DNA from: CAJXZP01 sp049606935
GTDB taxonomy: Bacteria; Bacteroidota; Bacteroidia; Flavobacteriales_G; Salibacteraceae
Length of the DNA stretch: 9,859 nucleotides
Assembly (NCBI GenBank): GCA_049606935.1
Contig: JBMYWA010000080.1
Coordinates: 1 to 9,859 of the forward strand
Direction: 5' to 3'
The position numbers and the translations under genes are program-made. Every line of letters starts with the position of its first letter. The first letter of the stretch is position 1. This document shows positions 7,681-9,859 of this stretch, in pieces. A model generated the notes under the pieces. It did no database searches. It worked only from the letters and a program-made list of their open reading frames with translations, and was not told the DNA's origin.

Positions 7681-7712
7681 GAAATATATTCACAATTTTA
7701 GATAGTTTTCAA
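7681..7712 (-). promoter_or_regulatory. Candidate promoter of nrdJ
   Basis: On the minus strand, TTG (plus 7710-7712) is followed after 21 bases by TATATTTC (plus 7681-7688), which matches the -7 consensus TAnnTTTG in all but the last base. Transcription would start near 7674, about 100 bases before the ATG. No better match was found in the upstream region. Confidence 0.4.
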
Positions 7713-7834
7713 CCATTACTTTTTTTAGTTTCTTCATGGAATTGTTAATTAGTTTTTTCAATAAAAAATTAATTTCACCATAAAAAATGCTTATAAACTC
7801 AGTCATCATAAACGATTCCACTCTACAAATACAT

Positions 7835-7856
7835 TTTATAAACAATTGTTAATAAA
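7835..7856. promoter_or_regulatory. Near-perfect 22-base dyad, candidate operator
   Basis: The core AACAATTGTT (7841-7850) is a perfect palindrome. It is flanked by TTTAT (7835-7839) and ATAAA (7852-7856), which also pair; only one position per arm (7840/7851) breaks symmetry. It lies in the middle of the divergent region, so a dimeric regulator here could act on either gene. The A/T-rich setting raises the chance of coincidence. Confidence 0.3.
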
Positions 7857-8053
7857 GAAATTACAAACTAAAAGGGTTTTAAACACCTTTTTTAACTATA
7901 CTAAAAGGCCAATTTAGAAGATGTGTTTTTTTCTAGGTATAATAAATTTTCATATGGACTATTTTACCCAGAAATTCTTTCTGAAATTGGAATAAAAACC
8001 CTACAAAATTTACCTAGTTTTACACCCTAATTAAACGCAATTACACATTCCAT

Positions 8054-8638
8054 ATGATAACAAAGACTAAGGAGTTCTGGGATCAAAAATATGATGCAAA
8101 TAATACGGGTTGGGATTTAGGAATTATTTCTCCTCCATTAAAAAACTATTTTGATCAAATTAAGAACAAGGATCTTGAAATTCTAATTCCAGGAGCCGGA
8201 AATTCTTGGGAAGCCGAGTACTTATTTTTAAATGGATTTAAAAACGTAAATGTTATTGACATTTCGTCCTTAGCCATTTCAAATTTCAAATCAAGAGTAC
8301 CCCAGTTTCCAGCCCAACAAATTTTTGAACAAGACTTTTTTGAGCATACCAAAAAATATGACCTTATTATAGAACAAACTTTTTTTTGTGCCATCAACCC
8401 TGAATTAAGAACTGCATACTCGCTTAAAATGCACGAATTATTAAAACCACAAGGAAAGCTAGTCGGGTTACTTTTTAATATTCCATTAAATACAGATCAC
8501 CCCCCATTTGGCGGAAATAAATCAGAATACTTAACCCTTTTCTCCTCCAAATTTGATTTAAACACTATAGAGACTGCTCATAACTCAGTCTCACCACGAA
8601 AAGGAAACGAGCTTTTTATCAATTTTACTAGAAAATAG
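8054..8638 (+). CDS. TPMT-family SAM-dependent methyltransferase
   Basis: A small soluble class I methyltransferase, 194 residues, of the thiopurine S-methyltransferase family. In bacteria this family methylates small thiols, metalloids such as tellurite or selenite, or halide-like ions; the substrate here cannot be read from sequence. The family N-terminus is visible as EFWDQKYDANNTGWDLG (residues 7-23), followed by a proline-containing PPLKNYF. SAM-binding motif I is ILIPGAGNSWEAEYL (43-57), and Asp69 in VIDIS closes strand 2. FEQDFFE (91-97) precedes motif IV-like YDLIIEQTFFCAINPELR (102-119), the most characteristic TPMT block. The ATG at 8054 has no Shine-Dalgarno sequence, as is usual in Bacteroidota. 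The next gene starts 34 bases after the stop, so the two are probably co-transcribed. No good promoter consensus was found upstream. Confidence 0.88.
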   Translation: MITKTKEFWDQKYDANNTGWDLGIISPPLKNYFDQIKNKDLEILIPGAGNSWEAEYLFLNGFKNVNVIDISSLAISNFKSRVPQFPAQQIFEQDFFEHTKKYDLIIEQTFFCAINPELRTAYSLKMHELLKPQGKLVGLLFNIPLNTDHPPFGGNKSEYLTLFSSKFDLNTIETAHNSVSPRKGNELFINFTRK

Positions 8639-8672
8639 GTTCAACTACTATTCCTTTCAATATTTTTGAGTC

Positions 8673-9182
8673 ATGGCAGAGAAAAATATTCAAACGGTTA
8701 TTTTAAACCACCAACAAATAGGACAGAAAATTACTAGAATTGCTCACGAGATTTTAGAAAACAATTTTCAGGAGAAATCAATAGTAATTTTAGGCATTAA
8801 AGAAGAAGGGTTTATTCTTGCACAAAGACTAGTATCCATTCTGGAAACCATTTCAGACATGCAAATCGAATTGCATGACATAAAATTGAATAAAAGGAAT
8901 CCTTTGGCTTCTGGATTATCGTCTTCTGTGGAACCAACTGCCTTAAAGAATAAAATTGTAATCTTAGTGGATGATGTGTTAAACTCTGGAAAAACTTTAG
9001 TGTATTCTACCAAGTTTTTGCTTGACCATAATATAAAGGGTCTTCAAACGGTTTGTTTGGTAGATCGGAAACATAGAAAATTTCCAATTCGAGCAGACTA
9101 TGTGGGGTTAACTTTATCTACTACACTAAAAGAACACATTACCGTTAAGTTTGGTAAATCAGATTCTGTCTTTTTGGACTAA
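8673..9182 (+). CDS. PyrR-like phosphoribosyltransferase
   Basis: A 169-residue type I phosphoribosyltransferase closest in pattern to PyrR, the pyrimidine-operon attenuator protein with uracil phosphoribosyltransferase activity. The N-terminus has ITRIAHEI (residues 20-27), matching the PyrR helix. The PRPP-binding motif is IVILVDDVLNSGKTL (95-109), where PyrR usually has VLYTGRT. CLVDRKHRKFPIRADYVG (128-145) is nearly the PyrR signature. Two differences stand out: GIKEEG (41-46) replaces the usual GIKTRG, and the YRDD region of PyrR is replaced by LNKRNPL (71-77). No pyrimidine genes or attenuator lie nearby; it follows the methyltransferase gene and overlaps convergent aroK by 24 bases. 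A phosphoribosyltransferase is certain; uracil activity and RNA binding are uncertain, so I give no symbol. Confidence 0.87.
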   Translation: MAEKNIQTVILNHQQIGQKITRIAHEILENNFQEKSIVILGIKEEGFILAQRLVSILETISDMQIELHDIKLNKRNPLASGLSSSVEPTALKNKIVILVDDVLNSGKTLVYSTKFLLDHNIKGLQTVCLVDRKHRKFPIRADYVGLTLSTTLKEHITVKFGKSDSVFLD

Positions 9183-9683
9183 CATATTCTTTATTTCGCT
9201 AATCTTCTCTTTAGAAAAATTCAAGGCATTAATTTCAAAATGTGCCATTTCATAATAAGGCCTTCTTTCTTCTAAATGGTTGGTAATGAATTGAGTTAAT
9301 TGTTCCTTATTTTTTCCAGCAATTAATGGTCTTGATTCCGTATTTTGAATTAGTCTATTAGTTAACGATTTTACATCCATTTTCAAGTAAATTGATGTTC
9401 CCGCGCTTATTATTTGCTTCATGTTATCAAAAAAGCAGGGAGTTCCTCCCCCTGTAGAAACCAGTACATTTTTTTTTGATATCAATTCTAACAAATAACG
9501 TTGCTCTAATAACCTAAATTGGGCTTCACCTCCACTTTTCATAATTTCTGGTATGGAAGCATTCTCGTTTTCCGATATAAACCTATCTAAATCAATGAAG
9601 TACATTCCCAATTCTTTGGCTATTTTTTTACCAATGGTAGTTTTACCCACCCCCATATAACCTACTAAAAAGATGTTTTTCAT
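9159..9683 (-). CDS. aroK: Shikimate kinase
   Basis: A cytoplasmic enzyme that phosphorylates shikimate with ATP, the fifth step of the shikimate pathway to chorismate and aromatic amino acids. From the ATG at 9683 it has 174 residues, the normal length. The Walker A loop is GYMGVGKTT (residues 8-16). DLDRF (31-35) supplies Asp31 and Asp33, which bind magnesium and shikimate. Arg57 in QFRLLE and the GGG at 78-80 contact shikimate. SRPL (117-120) is the ATP-lid arginine, and ERRPYYEMA (139-147) gives the conserved Arg near the C-terminus. The frame is open up to an ATG at 9737, but those 18 extra residues have no family counterpart, whereas MKNIFLVG is the usual N-terminus. Its 3' end overlaps the convergent phosphoribosyltransferase gene by 24 bases. 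All expected catalytic residues are present. Confidence 0.95.
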   Translation of the reverse strand: MKNIFLVGYMGVGKTTIGKKIAKELGMYFIDLDRFISENENASIPEIMKSGGEAQFRLLEQRYLLELISKKNVLVSTGGGTPCFFDNMKQIISAGTSIYLKMDVKSLTNRLIQNTESRPLIAGKNKEQLTQFITNHLEERRPYYEMAHFEINALNFSKEKISEIKNMLVQKDRI

Positions 9684-9755
9684 CCATTCAAAAATACTAA
9701 ACTCACTGGTTTTTAAGGGGCTAAAATTTCGTTTCAAAAACTTTTATTTTTTTTC

Positions 9756-9785
9756 TTGTCATTTTCTAAAAACAAAGTAAATTTG
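9756..9785 (+). promoter_or_regulatory. Bacteroidota-type promoter of tRNA-Lys
   Basis: TTG (9756-9758) and TAAATTTG (9778-9785), separated by 19 bases, match the -33/-7 consensus exactly. Transcription would start around 9790-9792, leaving a short leader of about 15 bases before the mature tRNA end at 9806. The gene pair aroK/tRNA is divergent, so nothing else upstream would transcribe the tRNA. Confidence 0.75.
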
Positions 9786-9805
9786 CACACGCTTTTGAAA
9801 AGCAA

Positions 9806-9859
9806 GGTTCGGTAGCTCAGTTGGTAGAGCATCTCCCTTTTAAGGAGAGGGTCCTGGGT
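9806..9859 (+). tRNA. tRNA-Lys(UUU), 5' part (truncated by the window end)
   Basis: The acceptor strand GGTTCGG (9806-9812) is followed by TA, a D-stem GCTC...GAGC with an AGTTGGTA loop, and an anticodon stem TCTCC/GGAGA around the loop CTTTTAA, which gives anticodon TTT (Lys). The variable loop and the start of the T-stem (CTGGG) complete the visible 54 bases. About 20 bases, including the 3' acceptor strand, lie beyond the window. Confidence 0.95.

Larger units (their letters stand above)
7571..8053. other. Divergent intergenic region between nrdJ and the methyltransferase gene
   Basis: A 483-base A/T-rich stretch with no convincing gene. It holds a possible nrdJ promoter (7681-7712), a stem-forming repeat at 7644-7678, a near-perfect dyad centred at 7845/7846, and two copies of ACTAAAAGG (7867-7875, 7900-7908). 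I found no B12-box-like sequence as expected for a cobalamin riboswitch and no NrdR-box pair of the usual form. The start signals for the plus-strand methyltransferase are unclear. Confidence 0.6.

Noticed and set aside
7787..7852. Small frame of 21 codons from an ATG at 7787 in the divergent intergenic region
   Set aside because: No promoter, no recognisable motif and A/T-rich random-looking composition; it also overlaps the dyad at 7835-7856. Short frames are expected by chance here.
8015..8022. TAGTTTTA as a -7 element for the methyltransferase gene
   Set aside because: The last consensus base is wrong, and the nearest TTG (7987-7989) is 25 bases away instead of 19-21.
7571..8053. Cobalamin riboswitch upstream of nrdJ
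   Set aside because: Looked for because the enzyme needs B12. No B12-box-like conserved sequence and no set of nested stems of the right size were found on the minus strand.
7950..8057. Inverted pair TCATATGGA (7950-7958) and TCCATATGA (8049-8057), the second covering the methyltransferase start
   Set aside because: Only 9 bases, centred on the self-complementary CATATG, and about 90 bases apart; most likely chance.
9684..9737. 18-residue N-terminal extension of shikimate kinase from the ATG at 9737
   Set aside because: No counterpart in the family, whose N-terminus normally begins just before the Walker A strand; a -7-like element also lies inside this stretch.
1..9859. Defence system, CRISPR array, transposon or prophage
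   Set aside because: No nuclease, helicase, transposase, integrase, toxin-antitoxin pair, regular repeat array or terminal inverted repeat with flanking duplication was seen; all large genes have conventional metabolic or surface assignments.

Overview
The window looks like chromosomal DNA of a low-GC member of the Bacteroidota, probably order Flavobacteriales. The evidence is of three kinds. Two proteins end in type A sorting domains of the type IX secretion system (T9SS). Several promoters match the Bacteroidota form, TTG then 19-21 bases then TAnnTTTG. Genes lack Shine-Dalgarno sequences and have A/T-rich start regions instead. Family or genus cannot be fixed from this sequence alone.

Layout. 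Positions 2-763 hold the 3' part of a secreted T9SS cargo protein, cut by the window edge. Positions 880-3269 form a compact three-gene nucleotide-sugar operon with its own promoter: glucose-1-phosphate cytidylyltransferase (rfbF), CDP-glucose 4,6-dehydratase (rfbG) and an RmlC-type sugar epimerase. Together they would convert glucose-1-phosphate to CDP-glucose, then to CDP-4-dehydro-6-deoxyglucose, then to an epimerised keto sugar for a surface glycan. The operon meets a convergent gene, 3 bases away, for a secreted CotH-family protein with a T9SS tail (3273-4835, minus strand). Upstream of that lies a clear intrinsic terminator (4925-4958), which ends the large minus-strand gene for a B12-dependent class II ribonucleotide reductase (4982-7570).

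Positions 7571-8053 are a 483-base divergent intergenic region with several dyads and short repeats but no convincing gene or cobalamin riboswitch. The right end is housekeeping in character: a TPMT-family methyltransferase (8054-8638) and a PyrR-like phosphoribosyltransferase (8673-9182), probably co-transcribed; a convergent shikimate kinase (aroK, 9159-9683, minus) that overlaps the phosphoribosyltransferase tail by 24 bases; and the first 54 bases of a tRNA-Lys(UUU) with a near-perfect promoter.

No mobile element, CRISPR array, toxin-antitoxin pair or recognisable defence system was seen, and the window does not appear to contain a wholly new system. The points most worth a second look are the RmlC-like epimerase with His at the usual catalytic Tyr position, the dyad and repeats around the rfbF promoter, the PyrR-like protein with altered RNA-binding and substrate-loop positions, and the dyads between nrdJ and the methyltransferase gene.
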